Made by a program: the position numbers and the translations under genes. DNA of 64,000 nucleotides from Pseudocitrobacter corydidari (GTDB lineage: Bacteria > Pseudomonadota > Gammaproteobacteria > Enterobacterales > Enterobacteriaceae), in the NCBI RefSeq assembly GCF_021172065.1, contig NZ_CP087880.1, forward strand, positions 3,014,583-3,078,582, given 5' to 3'. Numbering within the stretch: position 1 is the stretch's first letter; each line of letters opens with the position of its first letter. Below, in pieces: positions 24,223 through 33,159 of this stretch. The notes beneath the pieces are model-generated. The model saw only the letters and a program-made list of their open reading frames with translations, made no database searches and was not told where the DNA came from.

Positions 24223-24937
24223 TGTTACCTGGCTTTATCAGCATTTGCCGATGCGCTTTAGCCTCTCCGTGGCGCAGGGCGAAACCCTCGCTATTCTTGG
24301 GCCGAGCGGGGCGGGGAAAAGTACGCTGCTGAATTTGGTTGCCGGTTTTCTGACGCCCGCCAGCGGTGAAATTGTGATTAACAGCGAAACGCATACCCGC
24401 ACGCCGCCCGCGCGTCGCCCGGTATCGATGCTGTTTCAGGAAAACAACTTGTTCAGCCACCTGAGCGTGCAGCAAAACATCGGGCTGGGGATGTCGCCTT
24501 CGCTGAAGCTGAACGACGCGCAAAAGCAGAAGTTGCAGGCAATCGCGCACCAGATGGGGCTTGAGTCCTTGCTGACGCGCCTGCCCGGTGAGCTTTCCGG
24601 CGGCCAGCGTCAACGCGTGGCGCTGGCGCGTTGTCTGGTGCGTCAGCAGCCGATTTTGCTGCTGGATGAACCTTTCTCCGCCCTCGACCCGGCACTACGC
24701 CAGGAGATGTTGCAACTGGTGAAAGCGGTATGTGAACGCGAGCAGATGACGCTGCTGATGGTGTCGCATAGCGTGGAAGATGCGGCGCGGATTGCGCCAC
24801 GCGCGATAGTGGTCGCCGACGGGCGTATTGCGTGGGATGGCGAAACGACGGCGCTATTAAGCGGACACGCCAGCGCGTCGCACTTACTCGGCATCGCTGC
24901 GCCGGATGGCGCTTCGCTTATCCGGCCTACTCGTTAA
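24206..24937 (+). CDS. thiQ: Thiamine ABC transporter ATPase ThiQ with REP-derived C-terminal tail
   Basis: ATPase of ThiBPQ. The ATG at 24206 starts [18 protein letters not shown] as in E. coli. The Walker A motif GPSGAGKST is at residues 32-40, the signature [13 protein letters not shown] and Walker [13 protein letters not shown] are intact. The protein is 243 aa, 11 longer than E. coli: after HLLGIA the frame runs straight into a REP element, which encodes the tail [12 protein letters not shown] before the stop. Overlaps thiP by 17 bases. Confidence 0.96.
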   Translation: MLKLNDVTWLYQHLPMRFSLSVAQGETLAILGPSGAGKSTLLNLVAGFLTPASGEIVINSETHTRTPPARRPVSMLFQENNLFSHLSVQQNIGLGMSPSLKLNDAQKQKLQAIAHQMGLESLLTRLPGELSGGQRQRVALARCLVRQQPILLLDEPFSALDPALRQEMLQLVKAVCEREQMTLLMVSHSVEDAARIAPRAIVVADGRIAWDGETTALLSGHASASHLLGIAAPDGASLIRPTR

Positions 24938-24966
24938 CATCCATTTTTGTACGCCGCCATCCGGCA
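24899..24966. repeat. REP pair between thiQ and yabI
   Basis: GCGCCGGATGGCGCTTCGCTTATCC (from about 24899) and the inverted remnant GCCGCCATCCGGCA (ending near 24966) flank a short spacer. The first unit lies inside the 3' end of thiQ. The two genes are convergent, so the pair can form a hairpin in both mRNAs. Confidence 0.85.
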
Positions 24967-24973
24967 AACTGCG

Positions 24974-25741
24974 CTAAAGCCCAACCACCTTACGCAAAAT
25001 TTCGATGTAAACGGGCATCAACGGATGGCGGATTGCCGCCACCAGCGCCACGACGCCCACTCCGAGCATCAGCGGAGCCACCCACAGCAAACGCTGGCGC
25101 GGCAGGTAATCGGTCAGACGATCTTTCGCTGCTTTTCCGCTGCGCCATAAGCGCCAGCAAAGCCACGCGGCTACCCATAACAGCAGCGCCGTACCCAGCA
25201 GCAACCACTTAAAGCCACCGCTTTGCATATCATCAGGAATATCAATCGCGGCCCCCGCCAGAATCCCCGGCAGGAAGTAAATCGGCGGCCAGAGCAGGCA
25301 ACCAATAATATTCGGCGGAATAAACTTTGCGACCGGCAGGTCGAGCATCCCGGCGACCATCGGTACCACCGGACGCGTTGGCCCGACAAAGCGCCCAACC
25401 AGAATGGTGAACATGCTGTGCTGGTGCAGCGCGTGCTCGGTTTTATCCAGCAGCGCCTTGTTCTTTTTCATAAACGACCAGCGGTGCAGCGGCTTTTTAA
25501 AGCGCCAGCCGAGCCAGAAGGAGATCCAGTCGCCCAGCAAACAGCCGACAATACCGACCAGCCACGCCTGCCAAAAATTAACCTCGCCGCTACCAATCAG
25601 TGCGCCCAGACCCGCCATCATCACCGTGCCCGGCAAAATCAGACCGACCAGCGCTAATGATTCCAGAAAAGCCACCAGCGCCACCGCGACAAGTGAATAG
25701 GTCGTGGACTGGGTAATAAAGTGTTCCAGCAGTGCTTGCAT
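24974..25741 (-). CDS. yabI: DedA-family inner membrane protein YabI
   Basis: Member of the DedA/SNARE-associated (PF09335-type) family, thought to take part in membrane lipid or undecaprenyl-phosphate transport; the exact role of YabI is not known. The 255 aa protein has the family features: an N-terminal hydrophobic hairpin (LESLALVGLILPGT), the GDWISFWLGWRF stretch and GRFVGPTRPVVPMVAGM with the conserved arginine. Several membrane helices follow. It stands alone between thiQ (convergent) and araC (same strand). Confidence 0.95.
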   Translation of the reverse strand: MQALLEHFITQSTTYSLVAVALVAFLESLALVGLILPGTVMMAGLGALIGSGEVNFWQAWLVGIVGCLLGDWISFWLGWRFKKPLHRWSFMKKNKALLDKTEHALHQHSMFTILVGRFVGPTRPVVPMVAGMLDLPVAKFIPPNIIGCLLWPPIYFLPGILAGAAIDIPDDMQSGGFKWLLLGTALLLWVAAWLCWRLWRSGKAAKDRLTDYLPRQRLLWVAPLMLGVGVVALVAAIRHPLMPVYIEILRKVVGL

Positions 25742-25870
25742 AGTGTGTCCGGTTTGAAAACGAATCGGGGATTCTGGTCATCACCCCGACTTTCGTCAAG
25801 CCATCAATTGTCTGAATAGTTTACTGTCAAAGACAATACTCCACACACCGCCTTTCCTTTTCTTTACTTT

Positions 25871-26716
25871 TTATTCACAACCTGCGCGGAATTCGCTCGG
25901 GCTGGCGCCGGTACATTTCTTAAAGACGCGAGAAAAATAGAGCTGATCTTCAAAACCGACGTTACGCCCCACGGTAGCAATCGGCATACGCGTAGTGCTG
26001 AGCAGCAATTTCGCCTGACTGATGCGTTGATCTTCGCGCCAGCTCAGCACGCTGACGCCAAGCTGCTGGCGAAACAGATGCGACAGCCGCGACGGTGACA
26101 GGCAAACATGTTGGGCAACGCTTGCGATATCGAAATGGCTATCGGCGAGGTGATCGCTGATGTACTGGCAGGCATCGCGTACCCGGTTATCCATCGGCGG
26201 ATGCAGCGATTCATTGATGGCTTCCATGCGTCGCAGCAGTAGCTGTTCCAGCAGGTTGATCGCCAGCAGTTCTGAATAGCGCCCAACACCCTGCCCGGCA
26301 TCAATAATTTGCCCAAACAGCGCGGAAATCGACGCCTGATGCGCTTCATCCGGGCGGAAAAAACCAGTTTGCGCATGAATGGTCGGCCAGTTCAGCCATT
26401 CATGCCAGTAGGCGCGAGGGCGGAAGTAAACCCACTGGTGATACCATTCGCTGGCGTCCGGATGACGCCCGTAGTGATGAATTTCGCCAGGCGGAAAGAG
26501 CAGCATATCGCCTTCGCGACAAATAAACTGTTGCCCCTGATTTTCAATTACGCCTTCCCCTTTCACCGTCAGGTTAAGAATAAACCCCTTCATGCCCAGC
26601 GGCCGGTCGATAAAGAAATCGAGATAGCCTCCGGCATCAATCGGTGTTAGCCCGGCGACCAGGTGCGCGTTAAAGGAGTAACCCGGCAGCAGGGGATCGT
26701 TTTGCAATTCAGGCAT
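25871..26716 (-). CDS. araC: Arabinose operon regulator AraC
   Basis: Activates araBAD with arabinose and represses it without, by DNA looping. The ATG at 26716 gives [20 protein letters not shown], 281 aa. The N-terminal arm and cupin domain (to about residue 165) bind arabinose and dimerise; the two helix-turn-helix motifs are in the last 100 residues ([20 protein letters not shown] and [19 protein letters not shown]). E. coli AraC has 11 more C-terminal residues; the shorter end SEFRAGCE is the Salmonella/Citrobacter form. Divergent from araB. Confidence 0.97.
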   Translation of the reverse strand: MPELQNDPLLPGYSFNAHLVAGLTPIDAGGYLDFFIDRPLGMKGFILNLTVKGEGVIENQGQQFICREGDMLLFPPGEIHHYGRHPDASEWYHQWVYFRPRAYWHEWLNWPTIHAQTGFFRPDEAHQASISALFGQIIDAGQGVGRYSELLAINLLEQLLLRRMEAINESLHPPMDNRVRDACQYISDHLADSHFDIASVAQHVCLSPSRLSHLFRQQLGVSVLSWREDQRISQAKLLLSTTRMPIATVGRNVGFEDQLYFSRVFKKCTGASPSEFRAGCE

Positions 26717-26748
26717 TTTCAGTCTGCTCTCCGCATGTTTTGAAGAAA

Positions 26749-26767
26749 CCAATTATCCATATTCACG
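26749..26767. promoter_or_regulatory. araO2 operator
   Basis: CCAATTATCCATATTCACG corresponds to the E. coli araO2 core (AATTGTCCATATTGC). The decamer ATTATCCATA at 26752 is repeated exactly, in the same orientation, at 26963 in araI1, a separation of 211 bases. That matches the known repression-loop length of about 210 bases. It lies just upstream of the araC start, in its leader. Confidence 0.8.
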
Positions 26768-26889
26768 TTTTCACCCTTCCCGGCGACCTGTGCAAACCAT
26801 CACCGCTCACGATAAACATTTAACCCCGCGACAAACCGCGATTTTGATAACAATTCCGCGAGACATACGGTTTCTGGCGTGTAACAGAA

Positions 26890-26921
26890 GTGTCTATAAA
26901 GACGGCAGAAAAGTCCACATT
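26890..26921. promoter_or_regulatory. araO1 operator region
   Basis: The stretch from GTGTCTATAAAGACGGC through AAAAGTCCACA is the counterpart of the E. coli araO1 region read in the araB direction. AraC bound here represses its own promoter. Boundaries are approximate because half-sites are degenerate. Confidence 0.6.
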
Positions 26922-26926
26922 GAATA

Positions 26927-26942
26927 TTTGCACAGCGTCACA
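26927..26942. promoter_or_regulatory. CRP site of the araC-araBAD region
   Basis: TTTGC-ACAGCG-TCACA matches the CRP consensus TGTGA-N6-TCACA in its right half and sits between araO1 and araI1 as in E. coli, where CRP-cAMP activates both promoters. Confidence 0.7.
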
Positions 26943-26956
26943 CTTTGGGATGTGAC

Positions 26957-27019
26957 AGCAAAATTATCCATAAGATTAGCGGTTCCTGCCTGACGATTTT
27001 TCCGGGCGATCGCTAGTGT
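26957..27019 (+). promoter_or_regulatory. araI1-araI2 and the araBAD promoter
   Basis: AraI1 is in CAGCAAAATTATCCATAAG and araI2 in TTAGCGGTTCCTGCCTGACG, both close to E. coli. AraI2 overlaps the weak -35 (CTGACG, 26990-26995); the -10 is TAGTGT (27014-27019) after 18 bases. The araB ATG follows 35 bases on, with TGGAG as ribosome-binding site. Confidence 0.8.
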
Positions 27020-27054
27020 TAACCCATCCTGTTTTATTACGATGGAGTGACACG

Positions 27055-28764
27055 ATGGCAATCGCAATTGGCCTCGATTTTGGCAGCGACTCGGTCCGCG
27101 CCCTGGCAGTGGAGTGCGCGAATGGCGAAGAGATCGCCACCAGCGTTGAATGGTATCCGCGCTGGCAGGAGGGCCGCTTCTGCGACGCCCCGAATAACCG
27201 TTTTCGCCACCACCCGCGCGACTACATTGAGTCGATGGAAGCGGCGCTAAAAAGCGTGCTGGCACAGCTCACCGACGCTCAACGGGCCGACGTGGTCGGG
27301 ATTGGCGTTGACAGCACCGGTTCAACCCCTGCGCCGATTGACGCCGACGGCAACGTACTGGCGCTGCGCGACGAGTTCGCCGAAAACCCGAACGCCATGT
27401 TTGTGCTGTGGAAAGACCACACCGCCGTGGAAGAAGCCGAAGCCATCACTCGCCTGTGCCATCAGCCGGGCAAAGAAGACTACTCGCGCTACATTGGCGG
27501 CATTTACTCCAGCGAATGGTTCTGGGCCAAAATTCTGCACGTTACCCGCGAAGACAGCGCGGTCGCACAGGCCGCCGCGTCATGGATTGAGCTGTGCGAC
27601 TGGGTTCCGGCGCTGCTTTCCGGCACCACGCGTCCGCAGGATATTCGCCGTGGCCGCTGTAGCGCCGGGCATAAATCCCTGTGGCATGAGAGCTGGGGCG
27701 GGCTGCCACCGGCGTCGTTCTTTGATGAGCTGGACCCAATCCTTAATCAGCACCTTCCCTGCCCGCTCTTTACCGACACCCTGACCGCCGATGTTCCGGT
27801 GGGCACGCTCACCGCGGAATGGGCGCAGCGTTTGGGGCTTTCCGAGAAAGTAGTGATATCCGGCGGTGCGTTTGACTGCCATATGGGCGCAGTCGGCGCG
27901 GGCGCACAGCCTAACGCGCTGGTGAAAGTTATCGGCACCTCCACCTGCGACATTCTTGTCGCGGAGAAAGAGAGCGTGGGCGATCGCACGGTGAAAGGCA
28001 TTTGCGGCCAGGTTGACGGCAGCGTAGTGCCTGATTTTATCGGCATGGAAGCGGGCCAGTCGGCGTTCGGCGATATCTATGCGTGGTTTGGCCGCGTGCT
28101 GGGCTGGCCGCTGGAACAGCTCGCCGCTCAGCATCCTGAACTGAAGACGCAAATTAAAGAGAACCAGAAGCAACTCCTGCCTGCGCTGACCGAAGCCTGG
28201 GCCAACAATCCGTCTCTCGATCATCTGCCAGTGGTACTCGACTGGTTTAACGGCCGCCGCACGCCAAACGCCAACCAGCGTTTGAAAGGGGTGATCACCG
28301 ACCTGAATCTGGCCACCGACGCACCGGCATTATTTGGCGGATTGATTGCTGCCACCGCCTTTGGCGCGCGCGCCATTATGGAGTGCTTCACCCACCAGGG
28401 TATCCCGGTAAATAACGTGATGGCGCTGGGCGGCATTGCGCGTAAAAACCGCGTCATCATGCAGGCCTGCTGCGACGTGCTCAACCGTCCGTTGCAGATT
28501 GTCGCCTCAGACCAGTGCTGCGCGCTCGGCGCTGCCATCTTTGCCGCCGTCGCCGCAGGCGTTTACCGCGATATCCCTGCCGCGCAGTCGCAAATGGCAA
28601 GCCGCGTCGAAAGTACGCTCCAGCCACGCCCGCAACAGGCGCAGCGCTTTGAAGAGCTTTATCAGCGCTACCAGCAATGGGCGCTGAGTGCCGAACAACA
28701 CTATCTCCCTGTCGCTGCGCCATCGGCTACCACGCCGTCCGCCACAGCAGCGCTGACTCATTAA
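27055..28764 (+). CDS. araB: L-Ribulokinase AraB
   Basis: Phosphorylates L-ribulose to L-ribulose 5-phosphate. I chose the ATG at 27055 ([20 protein letters not shown]) over an in-frame codon 13 residues earlier because it follows TGGAGTGACACG and matches the family. At 569 aa it is an FGGY-family kinase with the N-terminal phosphate-binding loop [10 protein letters not shown] and the C-terminal [18 protein letters not shown] segment. First gene of araBAD; 10 bases separate it from araA. Confidence 0.97.
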   Translation: MAIAIGLDFGSDSVRALAVECANGEEIATSVEWYPRWQEGRFCDAPNNRFRHHPRDYIESMEAALKSVLAQLTDAQRADVVGIGVDSTGSTPAPIDADGNVLALRDEFAENPNAMFVLWKDHTAVEEAEAITRLCHQPGKEDYSRYIGGIYSSEWFWAKILHVTREDSAVAQAAASWIELCDWVPALLSGTTRPQDIRRGRCSAGHKSLWHESWGGLPPASFFDELDPILNQHLPCPLFTDTLTADVPVGTLTAEWAQRLGLSEKVVISGGAFDCHMGAVGAGAQPNALVKVIGTSTCDILVAEKESVGDRTVKGICGQVDGSVVPDFIGMEAGQSAFGDIYAWFGRVLGWPLEQLAAQHPELKTQIKENQKQLLPALTEAWANNPSLDHLPVVLDWFNGRRTPNANQRLKGVITDLNLATDAPALFGGLIAATAFGARAIMECFTHQGIPVNNVMALGGIARKNRVIMQACCDVLNRPLQIVASDQCCALGAAIFAAVAAGVYRDIPAAQSQMASRVESTLQPRPQQAQRFEELYQRYQQWALSAEQHYLPVAAPSATTPSATAALTH

Positions 28765-28774
28765 GGATACGACG

Positions 28775-30277
28775 ATGACCATTTTTAATAATTATGAAGT
28801 CTGGTTTGTAATTGGCAGCCAGCACCTTTACGGCCCGGAAGCGCTGCGTCAGGTCACGCAGCATGCAGAACAGGTGGTCAATGCCCTGAATGCGGAAGCA
28901 AAACTGCCGTGCAAACTGGTGCTGAAACCGCTGGGCACACGCCCGGATGAGATCACCGCGATTTGCCGCGATGCCAACTACGACGATAAATGTGCGGGCA
29001 TGGTAGTGTGGCTGCACACCTTCTCACCGGCCAAAATGTGGATCAACGGCCTGACTATCCTCAACAAACCGCTGCTGCAATTCCATACCCAGTTCAATGC
29101 CTCCCTGCCGTGGGACAGCATCGATATGGACTTTATGAACCTGAACCAGACCGCACACGGTGGCCGGGAGTTCGGCTTTATCGGCGCGCGTATGCGTCAG
29201 CAGCACAGCGTGGTAACCGGCCACTGGCAGGATAAAAACGCGCACGAACGTATCGGCTCATGGATGCGCCAGGCGGTGTCGAAGCAGGATACCCGCCATC
29301 TGAAAGTGTGCCGCTTTGGCGACAACATGCGTGAAGTGGCGGTGACCGACGGCGATAAAGTCGCGGCACAGATTAAGTTTGGTTTCTCCGTCAACACCTG
29401 GGCGGTAGGCGACCTGGTGCAGGTGGTCAACGCGGTCAGCGATGGCGATATCAACGCGCTGGTCGACGAATACGAAAGCAGCTACCGCCTGACACCTGCC
29501 GCGCAGATCAACGGTGATAAACGCCAGAACGTACTGGATGCCGCGCGCATCGAGCTGGGGATGAAACGCTTCCTCGAAGAGGGTGGTTTCCACGCCTTCA
29601 CCACCACATTTGAAGATCTCCACGGCCTGAAACAGCTTCCGGGCCTGGCGGTACAACGTCTGATGCAGCAGGGCTACGGCTTTGCGGGCGAAGGCGACTG
29701 GAAAACTGCCGCCCTGCTTCGCATCATGAAGGTGATGTCAACCGGTCTGCAGGGCGGCACCTCCTTTATGGAGGATTACACCTACCACTTCGATAACGGC
29801 AACGACCTGGTGCTCGGCTCGCACATGCTGGAAGTGTGCCCGTCGATCGCGGTGGAAGAAAAACCGATCCTCGATGTGCAGCCTCTGGGTATCGGTGGCA
29901 AAGCCGATCCGGCACGCCTGATCTTCAACACCCAAACCGGCCCGGCGATTGTCGCAAGCCTGGTGGATCTGGGCGATCGTTTCCGCCTGCTGGTCAACAC
30001 CATCGAAACGGTGGCAACCCCGCACGATCTGCCGAAACTCCCGGTCGCCAACGCCCTGTGGAAAGCGCAGCCGGATCTGGCAACCGCCTCCGAAGCGTGG
30101 ATCATCGGCGGCGGCGCGCACCACACCGTCTTCAGCCATGCCCTGACGCTGGACGATATGCGCCAGTTCGCTGAACTGCACGGCATCGAGATTACGGTTA
30201 TCGACAACGACACCCGCCTGCCCGCGTTTAAAGACGCGCTGCGCTGGAACGAGGTTTATTACGGGTTTAAACGTTAA
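28775..30277 (+). CDS. araA: L-Arabinose isomerase AraA
   Basis: Manganese-dependent isomerase converting L-arabinose to L-ribulose. The 500 aa length matches E. coli. The metal ligands Glu306, Glu333, His350 and His450 expected for the family fall in conserved stretches ([22 protein letters not shown] and [13 protein letters not shown]). It lies 10 bases after araB. A REP array of about 290 bases separates it from araD. Confidence 0.98.
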   Translation: MTIFNNYEVWFVIGSQHLYGPEALRQVTQHAEQVVNALNAEAKLPCKLVLKPLGTRPDEITAICRDANYDDKCAGMVVWLHTFSPAKMWINGLTILNKPLLQFHTQFNASLPWDSIDMDFMNLNQTAHGGREFGFIGARMRQQHSVVTGHWQDKNAHERIGSWMRQAVSKQDTRHLKVCRFGDNMREVAVTDGDKVAAQIKFGFSVNTWAVGDLVQVVNAVSDGDINALVDEYESSYRLTPAAQINGDKRQNVLDAARIELGMKRFLEEGGFHAFTTTFEDLHGLKQLPGLAVQRLMQQGYGFAGEGDWKTAALLRIMKVMSTGLQGGTSFMEDYTYHFDNGNDLVLGSHMLEVCPSIAVEEKPILDVQPLGIGGKADPARLIFNTQTGPAIVASLVDLGDRFRLLVNTIETVATPHDLPKLPVANALWKAQPDLATASEAWIIGGGAHHTVFSHALTLDDMRQFAELHGIEITVIDNDTRLPAFKDALRWNEVYYGFKR

Positions 30278-30286
30278 GTCCTGCGC

Positions 30287-30576
30287 ACGATTGCCCGGTG
30301 GCACTACGTTTACCGGGCCTACAAGCGCAGCACCATCCGGCACACAAGAACCATATGTAGGCCGGATAAGCGAAGCGCCATCCGGCACACAGGAGCCATA
30401 TGTAGGCCGGATAAGCGCAGCGCCATCCGGCACACAAGAGCCATATGTAGGCCGGATAAGCGCAGCGCCATCCGGCACACAGGAGCCATATGTAGGCCGG
30501 ATAAGCGCAGCGCCATCCGGCACACAAGAGCCATTTGTAGGCCGGATAAGCGCAGCGCCATCCGGCACACAGGAGC
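30287..30576 (+). repeat. REP array with five exact 45-bp periods between araA and araD
   Basis: One degenerate REP (from 30287, GCCCGGTGGCACTACG) is followed by five units starting at 30356, 30401, 30446, 30491 and 30536, each exactly 45 bases. Each unit contains TGTAGGCCGGATAAGCG, an inverted partner GCGCCATCCGGCACACA and a tail (A)GGAGCC or AAGAGCC plus ATATG or TTTG. The tail of the last unit is the ribosome-binding site of araD. Internal copies read ATG followed at once by TAG. Confidence 0.93.
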
Positions 30577-30580
30577 CAAT

Positions 30581-31276
30581 ATGCTAGAAGATCTCAAACG
30601 CCAGGTGCTCGACGCCAACCTGGCGCTGCCAAAACACAACCTGGTCACCCTCACCTGGGGCAACGTCAGCGCCGTCGATCGGGAGAAAGGTGTATTTGTG
30701 ATTAAACCCTCCGGTGTTGATTACAGCGTGATGACCGCCGACGATATGGTGGTGGTCAGCATCGCGACCGGCGAGGTGGTGGAAGGCAACAAAAAACCCT
30801 CTTCCGATACGCCCACCCACCGCCTGCTCTATCAGGCATTCCCGACCATCGGCGGCATTGTGCACACTCACTCCCGCCACGCCACCATCTGGGCGCAGGC
30901 AGGCCAATCCATCCCGGCGACCGGCACCACTCACGCCGACTATTTCTACGGCACCATTCCCTGCACGCGCAAAATGACCGATGCGGAAATCAACGGCGAG
31001 TACGAGTGGGAAACCGGTAACGTGATTGTCGAAACCTTTGAAAAACAGGGCATCGACGCCGCGCAAATGCCGGGCGTGCTGGTGCACTCTCATGGCCCGT
31101 TCGCGTGGGGAAAAAACGCGGAAGATGCGGTACATAACGCCATCGTGCTGGAAGAAGTGGCCTACATGGGCATTTTCTGCCGCCAGCTTGCGCCACAGTT
31201 GCCGGATATGCAGCAAACGCTGCTGGATAAGCACTATCTGCGTAAGCATGGCGCGAAGGCGTATTACGGGCAGTGA
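30581..31276 (+). CDS. araD: L-Ribulose-5-phosphate 4-epimerase AraD
   Basis: Converts L-ribulose 5-phosphate to D-xylulose 5-phosphate, the last arabinose step. It is 231 aa, as in E. coli, a zinc-dependent class II aldolase-like fold. Zinc ligands His95 and His97 are in [12 protein letters not shown] and the third (near 171) is in [12 protein letters not shown]; the catalytic Asp76 is in SSDTPTH. The ATG at 30581 is preceded by AGGAG supplied by the last repeat unit. A decayed copy of its 3' half lies at 31922-32219. Confidence 0.97.
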   Translation: MLEDLKRQVLDANLALPKHNLVTLTWGNVSAVDREKGVFVIKPSGVDYSVMTADDMVVVSIATGEVVEGNKKPSSDTPTHRLLYQAFPTIGGIVHTHSRHATIWAQAGQSIPATGTTHADYFYGTIPCTRKMTDAEINGEYEWETGNVIVETFEKQGIDAAQMPGVLVHSHGPFAWGKNAEDAVHNAIVLEEVAYMGIFCRQLAPQLPDMQQTLLDKHYLRKHGAKAYYGQ

Positions 31277-31286
31277 ATAACAGCGT

Positions 31287-31317
31287 CAGCGCCTGATCGC
31301 TGGCGCTGGCTTTAATT
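31287..31317 (+). terminator. Terminator after araD
   Basis: CAGCGCC and GGCGCTG form a 7-bp stem with an 8-base loop, followed by GCTTTAATTCTT. It begins 10 bases after the araD stop and closes araBAD. Confidence 0.75.
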
Positions 31318-31369
31318 CTTCTACTCTTTCATTTATAGTCATTCCGTGGCATTCAATGGAATGAATAGC

Positions 31370-31900
31370 ATGGAAGAAACAATATATAAGCTAAATAAAT
31401 CAATTATTCCCAAAAAACTTAAAATTGATTTTAACTCACCGTTCGGTGCGGCAATCGGTACAATGCTTTTATATGGTGCCATGTGTCTCTTTCTGAGCGG
31501 AAGTCTCGGAGCATTATTTGCAGGCTGTTTACTGGTTTTTCTATTAACCTTTATTTACAGTATGATAGTCGAGTTTATCATTTATCCTTTTACCGTCACG
31601 TCGAAGGTTCGTGCTTTCATAAACGCGCCCGCAGAGATAGCCCTCTCCCAAAATCATATCCGTGTCGATAATCAGTGCTGGTCATTGAATGGCATTAAAA
31701 CGCTAAAGCTGACGCCTGACATTTACCCTAAGAATGAAAAATGTTACTTAACCATCATTACGCATAATAACAAAAAACATCGCTTCTATTTAGGCTGTGG
31801 CTTTGCCTCCGATGAGATGATCTTCGAGAACTACTCAACATTTTGCGCACATGTTAAATTCTTGTTCAGAAATAACACTTCTGCATTTAAAGAAAAATAA
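31370..31900 (+). CDS. Small membrane protein, paralogue family member 1 of the araD-polB island
   Basis: Function unknown; I do not recognise the family. The ATG at 31370 is chosen because it aligns with the start of its paralogue at 33888 (both begin M-x-ETIYKLNKSII) and gives the same length, 176 aa. Two hydrophobic helices (about residues 28-72) are followed by a soluble C-terminal domain of about 90 residues (PAEIALSQNHIRVDNQCW, LTPDIYPKNEKCYLTI, RFYLGCGF), which reads like a small beta-rich domain after a two-helix anchor. The gene is AT-rich compared with araD and polB, suggesting transfer. It lies 93 bases after araD, behind the araD terminator. Confidence 0.75.
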   Translation: MEETIYKLNKSIIPKKLKIDFNSPFGAAIGTMLLYGAMCLFLSGSLGALFAGCLLVFLLTFIYSMIVEFIIYPFTVTSKVRAFINAPAEIALSQNHIRVDNQCWSLNGIKTLKLTPDIYPKNEKCYLTIITHNNKKHRFYLGCGFASDEMIFENYSTFCAHVKFLFRNNTSAFKEK

Positions 31901-31921
31901 TAGAAGTGTTTAAACCATAAA

Positions 31922-32219
31922 CCTGCACGCGCAAAATGACCTACGCGGAAATCAAGCACGAGTACGATTGGGAAAAGATAACGAGATTATTGAAAACCTT
32001 GAAGACAGGACATCAACGCTGTGTAAATGCCGAGCATGCTGGTGCAGTTCGCATCGGGCGAGAATGTGGAAGACGCGGTACATACCGCTACCATGTACTG
32101 AAAGAAGTGGCCGACATAGATATCCTCTGCCGCCAGCTGGCATAGCTGCTATCGGATATGCGGCTGAATTAGCACTATCTGTGTAAGCATGGTGCAAAAG
32201 CGTGTTACGGATAGTGAAT
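31922..32219 (+). pseudogene. Decayed duplicate of the araD 3' half
   Basis: The stretch from CTGCACGCGCAAAATGACC to GTGTTACGGATAGTGAATA follows the araD sequence 30961-31279 base for base with many substitutions and small indels. Shared landmarks are TGCACGCGCAAAATGAC, GAAGTGGCC, CTCTGCCGCCAGCT and AGCACTATCTG. The first 380 bases of araD are absent, and frame shifts and stops (TAG in place of the CGCCACAG region) make it non-functional. It begins 21 bases after the end of the gene at 31370 and is followed by a palindrome in the place of the araD terminator. Confidence 0.88.
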
Positions 32220-32220
32220 A

Positions 32221-32253
32221 GTAATAAGCGCCTAAAGGTCAGGCGCTTATTAC
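32221..32253. terminator. Perfect 13-bp palindrome, probable bidirectional terminator
   Basis: GTAATAAGCGCCT and AGGCGCTTATTAC are exact complements around a 7-base loop. The AT ends provide A and T tracts on both sides. It follows the araD remnant directly, in the same relative place as the terminator after araD, and probably derives from it. Confidence 0.7.
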
Positions 32254-32420
32254 AAGAAATAAATATTTTTATTTTAAAAGTATAGAAATAAAAAACAAAG
32301 GCGCATGCCAATAAATAGCATAATCTTTATGCAAAACCATCAAAATAATCTATTTATACAGCTTATTACCACGTAATAAAATATACTCCACAAAAAACGC
32401 AAGTTATCAAACTTCATTTT
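32254..32420. other. AT-rich spacer
   Basis: About 170 bases of very AT-rich sequence after the palindrome, on the 3' side of the minus-strand gene at 32421. No gene, repeat or promoter stands out. Confidence 0.4.
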
Positions 32421-32885
32421 TCAATTCTCACTCGCACTGTAGTGATTTACCAAGGACATCATTTTATTAAAATCATCCTTACCAAGATGAATTCCATATT
32501 TTTTGATACACCTCCCATCATCCACATTAATCTCCCTAAGCTTCCCAGATGAAATACCATTGACTTTAAAAGTCGTCACCGTGGTTGTTATTTTACATTC
32601 TTGAAAAGAGAACGATTGAATAACCCTTCCTTTTTTTATAAATTCAAGGTGTGTTTCAGTCACTCTAAAATCGGGGCCACTGATATAAAGCTTAAAGATA
32701 AAAAAATAAAAAACAACAGAAGGTATCACCATAAATTTTATAGCATCCATCGCTGCGATTGATGGCAATCTTGTTAGAGCAAATGAGCCTCCTGACCAAA
32801 AAACAAGTGTCCATAATAATGTTATTATCCCTACAAGAATGTGTCCAACTACTTTTTTATTCTTGTTTATAAATAAATATTCCAT
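32421..32885 (-). CDS. Small two-helix membrane protein of unknown function, opposite strand
   Basis: Not recognised. The ATG at 32885 is preceded by GGAG at 6 bases and gives 154 aa (MEYLFINKNKKVVGHILVG). Two hydrophobic segments are visible: VGHILVGIITLLWTLVFWSG (about residues 13-32) and FMVIPSVVFYFFIFKLYI (about 50-68). A soluble C-terminal half follows, with alternating polar and hydrophobic residues that suggest beta strands. The build, two helices plus a small domain, resembles the neighbouring family, but the sequence does not clearly align. AT-rich and inverted relative to all its neighbours. Confidence 0.65.
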   Translation of the reverse strand: MEYLFINKNKKVVGHILVGIITLLWTLVFWSGGSFALTRLPSIAAMDAIKFMVIPSVVFYFFIFKLYISGPDFRVTETHLEFIKKGRVIQSFSFQECKITTTVTTFKVNGISSGKLREINVDDGRCIKKYGIHLGKDDFNKMMSLVNHYSASEN

Positions 32886-33159
32886 ATAACACTCCAAAAT
32901 TCATTTCCATTATGAATAATACATTCATACCTTAATACATAGAATACCATGCCACTTTAAATTTAGGCTATATTTATTTGTGTTTATTAGATTACATCTT
33001 TACATTAAAGAATAATGATGCTCTACTATTTAATAGAAAAAATGATGGTTATTTTTTAGTATACGATACCAAGCATTGACAACAATAATATTGTGACGTG
33101 CGTATAATAATCTCGCTAACAAAGATGGTGTTTATATAATCAATGAGATTGTGACATAC
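32886..33159. other. AT-rich divergent region with a consensus -10
   Basis: About 270 bases between the divergent genes at 32885 and 33160. It contains TTGACA (33076-33081) and a perfect TATAAT (33103-33108), but the 21-base spacing is too long for a standard sigma-70 promoter, so only the -10 may be used, for the plus-strand gene. Confidence 0.4.

Noticed and set aside
30356..30576. Evenly spaced repeats that might be taken for a CRISPR array
   Set aside because: The units are identical over their full 45 bases with no variable spacers, and they are REP sequences. No cas gene is near.
30291..30587. 98-codon open frame encoding a 15-residue repeat ([15 protein letters not shown])
   Set aside because: The frame is open only because the REP-based unit is 45 bases, a multiple of three. 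It contains REP sequence and has no start context.
33076..33108. TTGACA plus TATAAT as a strong promoter
   Set aside because: The spacing is 21 bases, too long for sigma-70. Only the -10 element may be functional, so no full promoter is called.
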